Part shown: positions 38,751-46,970 of the stretch, piece after piece
Numbering within the stretch: position 1 is the stretch's first letter
How the letters are laid out: each line of letters opens with the position of its first letter
NCBI RefSeq assembly: GCF_014712225.1
Contig: NZ_JACXBW010000020.1
Coordinates: 1 to 64,000, forward strand
Length of the DNA: 64,000 nucleotides
Source: Pseudarthrobacter sulfonivorans
Lineage (GTDB): Bacteria; Actinomycetota; Actinomycetes; Actinomycetales; Micrococcaceae
Direction of reading: 5' to 3'
Notes under the pieces: generated by a model
The model's input: only the letters and a program-made list of their open reading frames with translations
Databases searched by the model: none
What the model was told of the DNA's origin: nothing
Position numbers and translations under genes: made by a program

Positions 38751-39443
38751 ATGACGGATCTGATCGATACCACGGAGATGTATCTTCGAACCATTTTGGA
38801 GCTTGAAGAAGAGAACATCGTTGCTCTTCGCGCACGCATCGCCGAGCGGCTGCGCCATTCCGGACCCACGGTGTCCCAAACGGTCGGCCGGATGGAACGT
38901 GATGGACTGGTTGTGGTGTCCGGGGACCGCCATTTGGAACTCACCGAGACCGGCCGCAAGCGCGCCACCGAGGTGATGCGCAAACACCGGCTTGCGGAGC
39001 GCCTCCTGGCTGATGTTATTGGCCTGGACTGGGCCTACGTTCATGATGAAGCGTGCCGCTGGGAGCACGTGATGAGCGAGCGGGTCGAACGTCGCATCTA
39101 CCAACTGCTTGACCACCCCACCAAGTCGCCTTATGGCAACCCGATCCCCGGGCTTGCCGCGCTGGGCGGGGTTGCCGCCCTCCCGGAAGCTGGTGTGATT
39201 AATCTCGTTGAGGCCATGCGTGGATACGGGCCGACGTCGAGTGTCACGGTCAGCAGGCTCGCTGAGCCCATCCAGGTGGAACCTGAGTTGCTGGTACAGC
39301 TGGATGAAGGGGGCATCAGGCCCGGCGCGGCGGTCTCGCTGGAGCGCGTAGGCGAGTATATTTCCGTACGGGTTCCGGGGATCGAGGGCGCCCTCGAGCT
39401 GCCGCCGGAAGTTGCGGCCCACGTTTTCGTCTCCGTCAGCTGA
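38751..39443 (+). CDS. DtxR/IdeR-family metal-dependent repressor
   Basis: A 230-residue metalloregulator. The winged helix (MTDLIDTTEMYLRTILELEEENIVALRARIAERLRHSGPTVSQTVGRMERDGLV) is followed by the metal-binding dimerisation domain (CRWEHVMSERVERRIYQLLDHPTKSPYGNPIPG, which contains the usual C, E and H ligands) and an SH3-like C-terminal domain. The three-domain build points to iron-responsive IdeR/DtxR rather than MntR. ATG 38751 follows an AGGAGCTGAG site; the frame opens 21 bases earlier. It may govern the siderophore-interacting gene elsewhere in the window. Confidence 0.92.
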   Translation: MTDLIDTTEMYLRTILELEEENIVALRARIAERLRHSGPTVSQTVGRMERDGLVVVSGDRHLELTETGRKRATEVMRKHRLAERLLADVIGLDWAYVHDEACRWEHVMSERVERRIYQLLDHPTKSPYGNPIPGLAALGGVAALPEAGVINLVEAMRGYGPTSSVTVSRLAEPIQVEPELLVQLDEGGIRPGAAVSLERVGEYISVRVPGIEGALELPPEVAAHVFVSVS

Positions 39444-39534
39444 GGCCAATCGCAACCCGGTGAAGCGGGCCTGTGGCGCTGCCGTTCCTCTTCGGCCTTA
39501 GCGCACCCTTCGCCGTTACGCAAATATAACGGAA

Positions 39535-39564
39535 TTGTTACTGTCCGTTGTGATCGCCTATAGT
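39535..39564 (+). promoter_or_regulatory. predicted promoter of the M23 peptidase leader
   Basis: TTGTTA (39535-39540), an 18-base spacer and TATAGT (39559-39564) resemble a vegetative promoter. It lies about 40 bases before the riboswitch. Confidence 0.5.
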
Positions 39565-39596
39565 TTAAAACCAAGCGTCGATATAAAAGCGTTACC

Positions 39597-39836
39597 TGAT
39601 CCGGAGCCGAGCTCTGCCAGCGGATCAGGTGCACGAGTCACTAACTGGCAGAGGCGGGGGAACCACAACCGGCAGTCGCAACACTGCCTTGGGGTGAAGT
39701 CCGTCAGCAGCAAGCCTCTTCCAGCGAAGGATCCTCACGGGATAGTTCTGCGCCGAGTGCTTGCAGCGGCGGACCGGGTCTATGAACTCTCTGACCCGAA
39801 TCCGACAGCTAACTTCGCAGGCTATCCAGAGAGGAA
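39597..39836 (+). ncRNA. c-di-AMP riboswitch (ydaO/yuaA type), copy 1
   Basis: A long leader with the conserved blocks of the ydaO class. A perfect stem CTCTGCCAG/CTGGCAGAG (39612-39620, 39645-39653) leads into GGGGGAACC, then TTGGGGTGAAG (39689-39699), and finally CCGAATCCGACAGCTAAC and CGCAGGC (39796-39821). It is followed by GAGAGGA and the peptidase TTG start. In actinobacteria this class binds cyclic di-AMP and controls secreted wall hydrolases, exactly as here. Confidence 0.9.
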
Positions 39837-39841
39837 CATTC

Positions 39842-40669
39842 TTGACCACGCAATACTCCAGGGGCCGCCGCCGGGCGGCGGGCCCTGCTTTGGCGCCCCG
39901 CGCGGCTGAGGATTCCACCGCGGAGAGGCCCCGTGACCGGCAGCGCGAAGCGCGCCGCCACCGCCGGGGTGCATTCCGGCAGGTTACCGATTTCGCCGCG
40001 GCCAGCGGCGTTGGGCAGAAAGCCGGCATCGCCCTTGCTGCGACGGGCTTGGTCCTGACCGTGACCGTTCCGGTGACCGGCCCGGTCATGGCAGACCAGC
40101 AGCCTGGCCACTCCGTCTCGGCCGTGTCCGCCGCTCCGCAGCCGGAGATTTCCGCCGAAGCCGCTGCGCAGATTGACTTCAGTCGATCCTCTGTGGTCAC
40201 CCAGGGTGACCCGGACGGCAAGCTGAAGCAGCTGTTGAGCGCCCAGTCCGCCGGATCCATCACCCGTGCTGCCTCCGCCGGAAGCCTCGGTGCGCCGCTG
40301 GCCCAGATGGTCACCGCGTCTCCGTTCGGATTCCGGGTCAGCCCCATCACCGGCGGTACCGGTGATTTCCACCGCGGCCAGGACTACGTGGCCCAGTGCG
40401 GGACCCAGGTCATGGCTGCCGCCAGCGGAACTGTGACCTTCGTCGGCTGGCACCAGTACGGCGGCGGCAACCGCGTAGTGGTGGACCATGGCAACGGCCT
40501 GGAAACCACCTACAACCATTTGTCTTCGGCCAGCGTCACGGTTGGCCAGACCGTGACCCGCGGCCAGGTGGTGGCCCTCAGCGGCACCACCGGCGCCTCC
40601 ACGGGCTGCCACCTCCACTTCGAGGTTCAGGTCAACGGCGAAGTTGTTGACCCCACAGGCTGGCTTTAA
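39842..40669 (+). CDS. secreted M23-family metallopeptidase (wall hydrolase)
   Basis: A LytM-type zinc endopeptidase acting on peptidoglycan. After a basic N-terminal region and a hydrophobic export segment (GIALAATGLVLTVTVPVTGPVMA), the catalytic domain carries the zinc ligands in FHRGQDY and GCHLHFEV, with HGNGLETTYNHL between. The reading frame extends upstream to 39761, but residues from there (NSLTRIRQLTSQAIQ) are the conserved 3' part of the riboswitch read as protein. The TTG at 39842, six bases after GAGAGGA, is therefore the start, giving 275 residues. No LysM or other wall-binding domain is seen. Confidence 0.9.
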   Translation: MTTQYSRGRRRAAGPALAPRAAEDSTAERPRDRQREARRHRRGAFRQVTDFAAASGVGQKAGIALAATGLVLTVTVPVTGPVMADQQPGHSVSAVSAAPQPEISAEAAAQIDFSRSSVVTQGDPDGKLKQLLSAQSAGSITRAASAGSLGAPLAQMVTASPFGFRVSPITGGTGDFHRGQDYVAQCGTQVMAAASGTVTFVGWHQYGGGNRVVVDHGNGLETTYNHLSSASVTVGQTVTRGQVVALSGTTGASTGCHLHFEVQVNGEVVDPTGWL

Positions 40670-40758
40670 GCCCAAATGATGGTCAACTCTCAAATCACAG
40701 TGACATGCCGTGACCTGAATGTGACATTGACTCTGAACTCCTGTACCGTCTAAAGCGC

Positions 40759-40779
40759 GTCAACTTTTCCGAAGTTGAC
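40759..40779 (+). terminator. perfect short hairpin after the M23 gene
   Basis: GTCAACTT and AAGTTGAC are perfect arms with a TTCCG loop. It lies between the peptidase stop and the second riboswitch. It lacks a T-run, so it may instead be the 5' end of the next transcript. Confidence 0.45.
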
Positions 40780-40789
40780 GTTCTTGAGT

Positions 40790-40978
40790 GGATTGCCTAG
40801 CTCTGCCACCGCTCAAGGTCCGTTCGCATGACATCGTCTGGCAGGGGCGGGGGAACCAATTTTGGTCTTCGATTCTGAAGGCCTTGGGGTTAAGTCGCAA
40901 AGCTTCCCAGGAAGCAGCGCGGCCGGGTGACTCCCATCCGAATCCGACAGCTCACCTCGCAGGCATTGGGAGAGGCTA
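40790..40978 (+). ncRNA. c-di-AMP riboswitch (ydaO/yuaA type), copy 2
   Basis: The same conserved blocks as the copy 1.2 kb upstream: CTCTGCCA paired with TGGCAGGG, GGGGGAACCAATTTTGG, CCTTGGGGTTAAG (40882-40894), and CCGAATCCGACAGCTCACC with CGCAGGC (40938-40964), then GGGAGAGG and the GTG start at 40984. It should control the NlpC/P60 gene in response to c-di-AMP. Confidence 0.92.
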
Positions 40979-40983
40979 CCTTC

Positions 40984-41721
40984 GTGTCTTCACGCCATAA
41001 TTCTGCGCGCCACCGTGCGCAAACGGTTCGCACCAACCCCTTGGGCTCCGTGTCCAAGGCCGTTAGTGCAAATGCCGGGACCGTAGGTCGCCAGGCTGCT
41101 GTCATCGCAGCCGCGTCAGGTCTCATCCTGACCATGGGGCTTCCGGCCAACGCCGCGGACACCACCGCTGGTGTGTCCGCGTCCACCGAGTCCGGCTCCT
41201 CGCAGGCTGCGCTTGCCGTGACCGCCGCACCCACGGCCACCGTCTCCTTCGAGCGCCCGGTAGTCAAGACCACGGCCGCGCCCGTGATCGAACGGGTCCG
41301 TGCACAGTCCACGGCTGCGGAAACAGCAACCCGGGCTGCTGATGCAACCAAGGATGCCCCGGCCAAGCTTGCGGACACCGTCTCCTCCGCAGCAGCGTCG
41401 GGCCTGGCAGCTATCGCCTACACCGGCATCGGCCACCCCTACCTCTGGGGCGGCACCACTCCCAACGGCTGGGACTGCTCCGGCTTCACCCAGTGGGTCT
41501 ACGCCCAGGCCGGCATCAGCATTCCCCGGACGAACGCCTGGACTGCCATGCGGCCCACCTCCACCCCGTCCCCCGGCGACCTGGTCATGCAGAACGGCGG
41601 AGCCCACGTGGGCATCTACGTCGGCAACGGCATGATGATCAGCGCGCTGAACCCCGGACAGGGCACCCTGCTGCACGCCGCTGCAGCAACGGGCACGTCC
41701 TCCTTCTTCACCCTGGGCTAA
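40984..41721 (+). CDS. secreted NlpC/P60 endopeptidase
   Basis: A cysteine endopeptidase of 245 residues that cleaves peptide links in the cell wall. A long basic N-region precedes the signal helix (AAVIAAASGLILTMGLPANAA), then a low-complexity stretch. The C-terminal NlpC/P60 domain has the catalytic cysteine in NGWDCSGFTQWVYAQAG and the histidine in GGAHVGIYVGNG. The GTG at 40984 has GGGAGAGG eight bases ahead; the reading frame start at 40927 lies inside the riboswitch and translates its conserved end. A paralogue follows, with a nearly identical N-terminus. Confidence 0.92.
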   Translation: MSSRHNSARHRAQTVRTNPLGSVSKAVSANAGTVGRQAAVIAAASGLILTMGLPANAADTTAGVSASTESGSSQAALAVTAAPTATVSFERPVVKTTAAPVIERVRAQSTAAETATRAADATKDAPAKLADTVSSAAASGLAAIAYTGIGHPYLWGGTTPNGWDCSGFTQWVYAQAGISIPRTNAWTAMRPTSTPSPGDLVMQNGGAHVGIYVGNGMMISALNPGQGTLLHAAAATGTSSFFTLG

Positions 41722-41893
41722 TAGTCCTCACCCCGGACTAGTCCGTCCTCCGGACACCCTCCCGTTTCTTTCCCTGGAAACTCTTCGCTAAATCCCCGTT
41801 CGGGGCGTGCCGGCGTACCCCCAAGATGCCGGCGCGTCCAAAGCCCTTGGGCTGCCACCGCGGTCCTGAGGAACACGAAAGAGAGAAAAATTA

Positions 41894-42640
41894 ATGACGA
41901 CACGTGCAACTGTTGCACGGCACCGCGCCGAGGTCACCAAGACCAACTCGCTGGCTGTCATTGCCAAGGCAGTCGGCGACAACGCCGGCGGTATGGGCCG
42001 TCAGGCCGCGGTTATCGCCGCTGCTTCGGGCCTGGTTCTGACCAGTGGTATCGCGGCCAACGCCGCGGATACCAACGTTCAGCGTGACGCGGCCCCCTCC
42101 TTTGAGGTTGGGACGGCAGCACCGGCCGTCATTTCGGCTGAATCCACCATTGCCATCTCCTACGAGAAGCCGGCAGTCACCACCACGCCGGCTCCCGTCG
42201 AAGAGCCCGAGCCCGTTGTTGAGGCGCCGGCCGCGCCCGCAGCCCAGCCTGCGGCAACTATCAAGGTGGCCTCCTCCGCCCCTGCTGCACAGGCCGCCCC
42301 GGTCGCTGCCAGCGGCAAGGGCCAGGCCATCCTGTCCGCCGCGTACGCCCAGCTGGGTGTCAACCAGGACTGCACCATGCTGGTGACCAACTCGCTCGCC
42401 GCCGTGGGAATCAACTTCCACGACTGGCCCGCTGGCTACCTCTCCCTGGGCCGCACCGTGAGTGCAGCAGAAGCACAGCCCGGCGACCTGATCTACTACG
42501 CGGACGGCGGCGCAGGCATGGCCCACATCGCGGTCTACGCAGGCAACGGCCAGGCCGTGCACGGCGGCTACAACGGCAACCAGACCGTTGTGTTCAGCGC
42601 CAACGTTGGCTCGGGACCGGTTTTCATCCGCGTCTCCTAG
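41894..42640 (+). CDS. secreted NlpC/P60-like protein (paralogue)
   Basis: A secreted 248-residue relative of the preceding gene. The first 60 residues closely track it (VARHRAEVTKTNSLAVIAKAVGDNAGGMGRQAAVIAAASG versus its neighbour), pointing to tandem duplication. A Pro/Ala/Glu-rich linker leads to the catalytic domain. The cysteine sits in NQDCTMLVTNSL, not the DCSGF of typical members, and histidines lie in GMAHIAVYAGNGQAVHGG. ATG start with AAAGAGAG upstream. Unlike its two neighbours, its leader (41722-41893) shows no ydaO riboswitch blocks, so it may be read through or regulated differently. Confidence 0.88.
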   Translation: MTTRATVARHRAEVTKTNSLAVIAKAVGDNAGGMGRQAAVIAAASGLVLTSGIAANAADTNVQRDAAPSFEVGTAAPAVISAESTIAISYEKPAVTTTPAPVEEPEPVVEAPAAPAAQPAATIKVASSAPAAQAAPVAASGKGQAILSAAYAQLGVNQDCTMLVTNSLAAVGINFHDWPAGYLSLGRTVSAAEAQPGDLIYYADGGAGMAHIAVYAGNGQAVHGGYNGNQTVVFSANVGSGPVFIRVS

Positions 42641-42657
42641 TAACCGTTTGAACTTTC

Positions 42658-42689
42658 AAAGGACCTCCGCCTGATGGCGGGGGTCCTTT
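42658..42689 (+). terminator. intrinsic terminator
   Basis: AAAGGACCTCCGCC pairs with GGCGGGGGTCCTTT around a TGAT loop. It closes the wall-hydrolase cluster. Confidence 0.85.
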
Positions 42690-42876
42690 GCTGTCTGCTG
42701 CCTTCCGGGACCGGACGGGCTGGTGGCGGGCCCCGACACGTCAGAACGGCCGACCGGGCGATTAGTTTTTCCGGGTATTTTTTGTTTACTCTTGTGGTGT
42801 CGATCCATAGCCCGGATATGCCGGGGGCAGCCGGCCCTCGTGCCCCTGACGGGTGCGGCCACAAAGAGGTAAGTGC

Positions 42877-43377
42877 ATGCGCACTCTCGTTCTGAATGCT
42901 GGATATGAACCGCTGGCGGTAGTCACCTTCCGCCGGGCGCTGGTGCTTGTGCTTACGGGCAAGGCCAGTGTTATTGCCGAGGGCGATGACCCCGTGGTGG
43001 GGCCGCAGGAGATCCTGGGCCGCCCGTCCGTGATTCTCCTGAACCGCTACATCCGCCCGAGATACAACCAGAGCACCGCGGTCAGCCGCCGCGGCGTCCT
43101 GCGGCGGGACGGTCACCGGTGTGCTTATTGCGGCAAGGGTGCCCACACCATCGACCATGTGCAGCCCAAATCGCGCGGCGGCGCGGACTCGTGGGAGAAC
43201 CTCGTGGCCGCGTGCCTTCGATGCAACAACAGCAAGGGCGACCATACGCCTGCCGAGATGGGCTGGAAGCTGAGGTTTGTGCCTGAACCGCCGCACGGCA
43301 CCATCTGGCAGATCAAGGAACTCGAGAAGCCGACGCCGGCCTGGGATCCCTTCCTGCTGCCTGAACGGGCCGCCTGA
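42877..43377 (+). CDS. HNH endonuclease family protein
   Basis: A 166-residue protein with an HNH nuclease-like centre: a zinc pair CAYC, the histidine block HTIDHVQPKSRGGADSWENLVAACLRCNNSKGD, and a second CxxC. It is preceded by an N-terminal domain starting MRTLVLNAGYEPLAVVTFRRALVLVLTGKA, which is conserved across actinobacteria and cyanobacteria as far as I recall. Such stand-alone HNH proteins are chromosomal and of unclear function. AGAGGTAAGTGC precedes the ATG. No restriction or phage genes are nearby. Confidence 0.9.
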   Translation: MRTLVLNAGYEPLAVVTFRRALVLVLTGKASVIAEGDDPVVGPQEILGRPSVILLNRYIRPRYNQSTAVSRRGVLRRDGHRCAYCGKGAHTIDHVQPKSRGGADSWENLVAACLRCNNSKGDHTPAEMGWKLRFVPEPPHGTIWQIKELEKPTPAWDPFLLPERAA

Positions 43378-43419
43378 ATTCCGTCCGCCGCCAGGTTCCG
43401 GCACGGTTAGGCTGGGCAC

Positions 43420-44097
43420 GTGGATGCAGACTCTTTCGACTTTGATGCGCTCATTCTTGCCGGCGGACGTTCGGCGCGCCTGGGCGGCGTACCCAAACAG
43501 GGGCTGACGTACGACGGCGAAACCCTGTTGCGCCGTTCGGTCGCCGCCGCCGGAGGTGCCCGGGCCGTCGTCGTCGTGGGTCCGCACACCGGGGAAACTC
43601 CGGCGGGGATCCTCCGCTGCCGTGAGGAGCCCCCCTTCGGCGGTCCGGCCGCGGCCATCGCGGCCGGGCTTGCCGCACTGGAGAAGGCGGACGGCACCCG
43701 GCCTCCGTTGACCCTGGTTCTGGCGTGCGACATGCCCAATGTCCGGGGGGCGGTGGCTGCCCTTCGGGCGGGGCTGCGCGCCGCCGGCCCGGAGCCGGAA
43801 TGGGACGGGGTGGTGGCTGTCTCAGAGGATGGTCGCCGGCAGCCCCTGGTCGGCTTTTATAGCACGGCCGCGCTACAACGCTCCGCGATGGAGCTGGCCG
43901 CCAACGGTGCCTTAAATAACGGGTCGGTCCGGGTACTCCTTGCTAGTCTTGACCTAAAGCCTGTCGCCGTTCCGGCCGGCTCCACGGCTGACGTGGACAC
44001 CTGGGACGATGCCGCCACCCTGGGGGTGTCCGGCCCTGATCCACTCGGTGGATTCCGGAGCACTGCGGCCGCAGAAGATTTGGGAGGCAAAGCGTGA
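43420..44097 (+). CDS. mobA: MobA-like molybdenum cofactor guanylyltransferase
   Basis: A nucleotidyltransferase of 225 residues that attaches GMP to molybdopterin, or a close relative acting on other nucleotides. The signature LILAGGRSARLGGVPKQGLTYDG is near residue 11, with GPHTGE, PPFGGPAAAIAAGL and the metal-binding VLACDMPNV. GTG start. Its stop overlaps the next start (GTGA), and genes for DUF6457, MoeA and FdhD follow, so a role in molybdoenzyme maturation is well supported. Confidence 0.9.
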   Translation: MDADSFDFDALILAGGRSARLGGVPKQGLTYDGETLLRRSVAAAGGARAVVVVGPHTGETPAGILRCREEPPFGGPAAAIAAGLAALEKADGTRPPLTLVLACDMPNVRGAVAALRAGLRAAGPEPEWDGVVAVSEDGRRQPLVGFYSTAALQRSAMELAANGALNNGSVRVLLASLDLKPVAVPAGSTADVDTWDDAATLGVSGPDPLGGFRSTAAAEDLGGKA

Positions 44098-44432
44098 AGA
44101 GCCAGGACGAGACGCTGGAAGAGTGGTGCAGGTCCCTGCTGCAGGCGTATGACCTGGAGGACGTGCAGATTGACGTCAATGCCATCCTGTCGCTGGCCGG
44201 AGTTGCGGCCCACTCGGTAGTGCGGCCGGCCGCGCCGCTGACGACCTTCATTGCCGGCCTCGCGGCAGGCCTGGCCGCAGGATCGGGGCAGGCAACCGAC
44301 GCCGCAGCCATGACGGCGGCCATGGACCGCGCCCGGACCCTGGCCGCGGACTACGATTCTGAGACTGCCCCGCCCGCAGCCGCCGCGCCTGAAGCTACGG
44401 CTTCCAAAGCCACCGGGGCGCCCGTCGAATGA
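44094..44432 (+). CDS. DUF6457 family protein
   Basis: A 112-residue helical protein (DETLEEWCRSLLQAYDLEDVQIDVNAILSLAGVAAHSVVRPAAPLTTFIAGLAAGLAAG). The family is frequently encoded beside, or fused to, MobA-like enzymes in actinobacteria. Its GTG start overlaps the mobA stop by four bases, so translation is coupled. An alanine/proline-rich tail follows the core. The function is unknown, but context ties it to molybdenum cofactor handling. Confidence 0.85.
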   Translation: MKSQDETLEEWCRSLLQAYDLEDVQIDVNAILSLAGVAAHSVVRPAAPLTTFIAGLAAGLAAGSGQATDAAAMTAAMDRARTLAADYDSETAPPAAAAPEATASKATGAPVE

Positions 44433-44442
44433 TCACCGTCGA

Positions 44443-45852
44443 ATGACCGCCGCCCCCGGCGATGAAGCCGGGAGCCCCGACCCGCAGCATTCCCCGCCCC
44501 CACCGGAGGCCCACTCAACGCACCTGGCCCACACCTGGGAAGAGGCGCGGCAAGCCGCCTTTGACAGTGCCACCCCGATTCCGCCCGGACGGGTCCCGCT
44601 CAGCCATGCCCTGGGCCGGGTCCTGGTTGAAGACATCACGGCACTTCACGATATGCCGCACTACGCTTCCTCGGCCATGGACGGTTGGGCGGTCAACGGC
44701 AGCGGTCCATGGATCGTGGCGGAGCCGGGCCAGAGGTTGGCACCGCATCAAGCCAGCCCCATCGTCACCGGCGGATTGATCCCGGCCGGCGCCAAGGCGG
44801 TGCTGCGGAGCGAGAGTGCGGTGCTGGGCACTGACGACGACGGCCTGCCGCTGTTGCTCACGGGCGGCACCGCCCGGCCCGGCGAGCCCAGGAACGGCCA
44901 GCACATCAGGAAGGCGGGCGAGGAGGCGGCCGAAGGGGACGTCCTGGTGAAGGCCGGCGTGACCCTGAACCCGGCACACCTGGCCGTCGCCGCACTGGCC
45001 GGGCATGATGACCTGCTGGTCCGCGGAAAGCCGGTGGTGAAGCTCCTGCTCACCGGTTCCGAGGTGGTGGCGCACGGTTTGCCCGTGCCGGGGCAGGTCC
45101 GCGATACGTTCGGCCCCCAGCTTGCATCCGTGGTGGGGATGCTCGGCGGCCTTTACGCCGGCCAGGAACGGATCGGCGATTCCTATCCCGAGTGGCTGGC
45201 AGGGCTGGAGGACCTCGCACCGGAGGTTCCGGACCCTGCCGCGCTGCCCGCCGACGTCGTCATCACCACCGGCGGGACGGGAGTCTCCGACACGGATCAC
45301 CTGCGCCGGGCCGTGGCGGAGCTGGGCGGCCGATTGATCATCGACGGCATCGCCATGCGCCCCGGCCACCCTGCTGTCCTGGCCGAACTGCCGGACGGGC
45401 GTTTCGTGCTGGGGCTGCCCGGAAACCCGCTGGCCGCCATGATGGCGCTGTCCACGGTGGGGGAACCCCTGCTGGCTGCCTTGGGACACCGCGCCATGCC
45501 GCCCATCCAGCACGTCCCCTGCGGCACCACCCTCGAGCCGGAGCCGGGCCGGACACGCCTGATGCCTTTCCGCCTGCTCTACGGCATGGCTTCGCCGGCC
45601 AAGCACACCGGCCCGGGGATGATGCGCGGGCTGGCGTCGGCACACGGCGTGATGGTTGTCCCGCCGCACGGCGTGCAGCTCGGGGAGCCCGTGCCCGCCT
45701 TCGCTTTGCCGTGGGGGCCGCCGCTGCCGGTACCCGAACCGGCCGGAGCCAAGCCCAAAACCCGGCCGGCGGCCAAGGGTGCCACCAAAGCCGCGGGCAA
45801 GGATGCCGCGAAGCCTGCCGGCCCGGTGGACTGGAGCGCACTGCTCGGCTGA
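44443..45852 (+). CDS. moeA: molybdopterin molybdotransferase
   Basis: The enzyme that inserts molybdate into adenylated molybdopterin. The 469 residues show PLSHALGRVLVEDITALHDMPHYASSAMDGWAV, TGGLIPAGAKAVLRSE, the MPT-binding ITTGGTGVSDTDHLRRAV and GLPGNPLAAMMAL. A proline-rich extension of about 30 residues sits at the N-terminus, and a Lys/Ala-rich low-complexity tail (KPKTRPAAKGATKAAGK) at the C-terminus; both are additions to the usual MoeA. It follows DUF6457 by 10 bases. Confidence 0.95.
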   Translation: MTAAPGDEAGSPDPQHSPPPPEAHSTHLAHTWEEARQAAFDSATPIPPGRVPLSHALGRVLVEDITALHDMPHYASSAMDGWAVNGSGPWIVAEPGQRLAPHQASPIVTGGLIPAGAKAVLRSESAVLGTDDDGLPLLLTGGTARPGEPRNGQHIRKAGEEAAEGDVLVKAGVTLNPAHLAVAALAGHDDLLVRGKPVVKLLLTGSEVVAHGLPVPGQVRDTFGPQLASVVGMLGGLYAGQERIGDSYPEWLAGLEDLAPEVPDPAALPADVVITTGGTGVSDTDHLRRAVAELGGRLIIDGIAMRPGHPAVLAELPDGRFVLGLPGNPLAAMMALSTVGEPLLAALGHRAMPPIQHVPCGTTLEPEPGRTRLMPFRLLYGMASPAKHTGPGMMRGLASAHGVMVVPPHGVQLGEPVPAFALPWGPPLPVPEPAGAKPKTRPAAKGATKAAGKDAAKPAGPVDWSALLG

Positions 45853-45939
45853 CGGACCCTGTCGTACGGGGCCCGTGCGTACTGCACGGGCTCATCCGTG
45901 GTGCGATGATTGACCTATGAACAGCATGGAAGCCCGCTG

Positions 45940-46839
45940 ATGGGACGCGTTACCCAGCGCCGCAAGGTGCACAAATACGTCCTGGACGGCTCGCCCAACG
46001 CCCTGGAGTTCCCAATCCGCCACCGCGAGGACGTCCTCGCTGTTGAAGAGCCGCTGGAGATCCGGCTCGGCGAGCTTTCGTTCTCGGTGACAATGCGGAC
46101 TCCCGGTGACGACTTTGACCTGGTGGCCGGATTCCTGGTGTCCGAGGGGATCATTTGGGCTCCCGAGCAGCTTGTGTCGCTCCGCTTCTGTGCCGGTGAG
46201 GATGAAAACGGTGTTCAGACCTTTAATGTCGTGGAGGCCCAGCTGCGGCCCGACGTGGAACTTCCGGCCAAGGGCCGCAACGTCTTCACCTCGAGCTCCT
46301 GCGGCATCTGCGGTACGGATTCAATCGAAGCCGTACGGAAATCTTCCCGCTACAGCCCGGCCGCCGATCCTGTCACCTTATCGGCGCAGGTTTTGGCCAC
46401 CCTGCCTGACCGGCTTCGGGAAGCGCAGGCGGTCTTTGATACCACCGGCGGCGTCCATGCCGCGGGCCTTTTCCGAATAGCGGACGACGGCGGCGTGGAG
46501 TTGCTGTGCCTGCGCGAGGACGTGGGCCGCCACAACGCCGTGGACAAGGTGGTGGGCTGGGCGCTGCGGGAGCGGATGCTGCCGCTGACCGGGCTGGTCC
46601 TGCAGGTATCGGGACGGGCATCGTTTGAACTGGTCCAGAAAGCAGCCCTGGCCGGGATCCCGGTCCTGGCAGCAGTAAGTGCGCCCTCGAGCCTCGCCGT
46701 GGAGCTGGCGGAGGCCAGTGGCATGACCCTGGCAGGGTTCAGCCGTGGCACGAGTATGAACGTCTACGCCGGCCAGGAACGGATCACCCTGCCATCCCGG
46801 GACGTGGCAGGGGACGCCGCAGCCGGGGTCGCGGGATAA
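45940..46839 (+). CDS. fdhD: formate dehydrogenase sulfurtransferase FdhD
   Basis: A sulfur-transfer protein that activates the molybdenum cofactor of formate dehydrogenase. The active-site loop is SSSCGICGTDSIE (two cysteines as in E. coli FdhD), with RTPGDDFDLVAGFLVSEGII before it and REDVGRHNAVDKVVGWALRE and VSGRASFELVQKAALAGIPVL after. The 299-residue length is normal. ATG 45940 is chosen over a TTG at 45910 because the family starts at MGRVTQRRKV. No formate dehydrogenase gene is in the window, so its target lies elsewhere. Confidence 0.95.
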   Translation: MGRVTQRRKVHKYVLDGSPNALEFPIRHREDVLAVEEPLEIRLGELSFSVTMRTPGDDFDLVAGFLVSEGIIWAPEQLVSLRFCAGEDENGVQTFNVVEAQLRPDVELPAKGRNVFTSSSCGICGTDSIEAVRKSSRYSPAADPVTLSAQVLATLPDRLREAQAVFDTTGGVHAAGLFRIADDGGVELLCLREDVGRHNAVDKVVGWALRERMLPLTGLVLQVSGRASFELVQKAALAGIPVLAAVSAPSSLAVELAEASGMTLAGFSRGTSMNVYAGQERITLPSRDVAGDAAAGVAG

Positions 46840-46970
46840 GCCCCCTCAACGGTCCTGGAGTCGGGACTGGCACTTGGCTATTAGGCTACTAGCCGGTAGA
46901 TTTTATCCATCGATTGGACGGCGTTGTCCGGATTCGAACAATCCAATTCACGTATCTAAGAGGGTTTACA

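Noticed and set aside
43081..43240. HNH protein as part of a restriction or phage module
   Set aside because: The neighbours are housekeeping genes and the N-terminal domain matches a conserved chromosomal family.
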